Of a stretch of DNA of 14,862 bases, positions 14,453 through 14,862 are shown piece after piece. The stretch lies in assembly GCA_030628905.1 (NCBI GenBank), contig DAOVQB010000107.1, positions 1-14,862 of the forward strand, read 5' to 3'. The position numbers and the translations under genes are program-made. The first letter of the stretch is position 1; the number at the start of each line of letters is the position of its first letter. The notes under the pieces were generated by a model. That model was not told where the DNA came from. It was given only the letters and a program-made list of their open reading frames with translations, and did no database searches. The stretch comes from DAOVQB01 sp023128935 (lineage in GTDB: Bacteria > Eisenbacteria > RBG-16-71-46 > CAIMUX01 > WJJG01).

Positions 14453-14862
14453 ATGGCTTGGATTGATCTGCATATCGACACTCTTTGGGCCATGCGGCGG
14501 CTGGGGGCCGACCCCGTCGCCGAGGCCAGCGGCCTGCATGTCGACCTGCCACGCCTACAGGCAGTTGACCTGCGCCTTGCGATCTGGGCCATTTGGGTTG
14601 AGGCAGACCTCCATGGGCCGGATGCCACGGCGCTGGCCCTGCGGATGTTGGGTGCCGGCCAGGCGCTGCCCGGGCAGTCTGATGGCAGACTGCAAGCCAT
14701 CCTTGGGCCGGATGACCTCGAGCGCTGTCTTGCGGGGGAGGCATCTGGGATGCTCTTGGGCCTGGAGGGGGCCCATCCGCTGCAGGGAAACCTCGAGATG
14801 CTCCGGGGGTTCCATGCCCTGGGACTGAGAGTCCTTACCTTGACCTGGAACAATAGCAATGC
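14453..14862 (+). CDS. M19 (renal/membrane-type) dipeptidase, N-terminal part (runs off window)
   Basis: About 136 codons are visible before the window ends, and the frame is still open. MAWIDLHIDTLW carries the His-x-Asp pair that binds the zinc pair of M19 dipeptidases. LLGLEGAHPLQGNLEML contains the bridging Glu of the family's EG motif, and HALGLRVLTLTWNNSN matches the strand after it. M19 enzymes split dipeptides, including some with a D-residue at the C-terminal side. The ATG at 14453 gives the usual short lead into the IDLH motif but has no ribosome site. In-frame GTG at 14366 (directly after the glycosyltransferase stop), GTG at 14390 and TTG at 14414 (after a G-rich stretch) are alternatives. 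No signal peptide is evident from any of them, so a cytoplasmic enzyme is likely. Confidence 0.85.
   Translation, partial: MAWIDLHIDTLWAMRRLGADPVAEASGLHVDLPRLQAVDLRLAIWAIWVEADLHGPDATALALRMLGAGQALPGQSDGRLQAILGPDDLERCLAGEASGMLLGLEGAHPLQGNLEMLRGFHALGLRVLTLTWNNSN

Noticed and set aside
14740..14756. A copy of the 17-bp repeat motif (GGCATCTGGGATG) inside the dipeptidase gene
   Set aside because: Only part of the unit matches and it encodes ASGM within a conserved protein frame, so it is most likely chance.

Overview
The window looks like a contig piece from an uncultivated, GC-rich, Gram-negative bacterium of the FCB group. The best single clue is the giant exported protein at 2878-6957. Its C-terminus is the QNYPNPLNPNTS-type sorting/FlgD-like domain of type IX-secreted proteins. 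It also carries dockerin-like repeats of the form ADMGP-TG-PNL-P-DG--DVDDLM that I associate with Candidatus Eisenbacteria, Latescibacteria and relatives. This placement is inference; no rRNA gene is present to test it.

Layout. (1) 1-154: the C-terminal end of an HNH endonuclease on the plus strand. (2) 155-433: a convergent non-coding stretch with two unrelated tandem repeat arrays (17-bp and 16-bp units) and a G10 run. (3) 431-8408, minus strand: an envelope and surface block. In transcription order it holds an FN3-FN3-cohesin-like putative lipoprotein (8408-7230), a giant NHL-propeller/cohesin-like/dockerin-like/T9SS-tail protein (6957-2878), and a two-gene unit of an outer-membrane barrel-like protein (2298-907) overlapping by GTGA a small Ig-like lipoprotein (910-431). 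Terminator-like hairpins separate these units, and palindromes lie in the leaders. (4) 8631-11338, minus strand: a housekeeping run mrp (Fe-S P-loop carrier), trmB (tRNA m7G46 methyltransferase, 4-bp overlap) and a ClpP-type protease with a very acidic N-terminal extension, ending in a hairpin/T8 terminator. (5) 11339-11635: a divergent intergenic region with a 36-bp-period direct repeat. (6) 11636-14862, plus strand: a two-TM potassium channel with RCK domains, a site-2-protease-like M50 membrane peptidase starting right after the channel's stop codon, a family 2 glycosyltransferase, and the start of an M19 (renal/membrane) dipeptidase cut by the window end.

How the parts may work together. 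The most interesting idea is that the cohesin-like domain of the membrane lipoprotein and the dockerin-like module of the neighbouring secreted giant form a cell-surface pair, with the giant exported by the type IX system. The barrel/lipoprotein pair is probably translationally coupled and also acts at the outer membrane. Many genes use GTG or TTG starts, and several long nominal reading frames start upstream of the real, Shine-Dalgarno-supported start. I moved those starts inward where the sequence supports it. I found no tRNA, rRNA, CRISPR array or insertion sequence.
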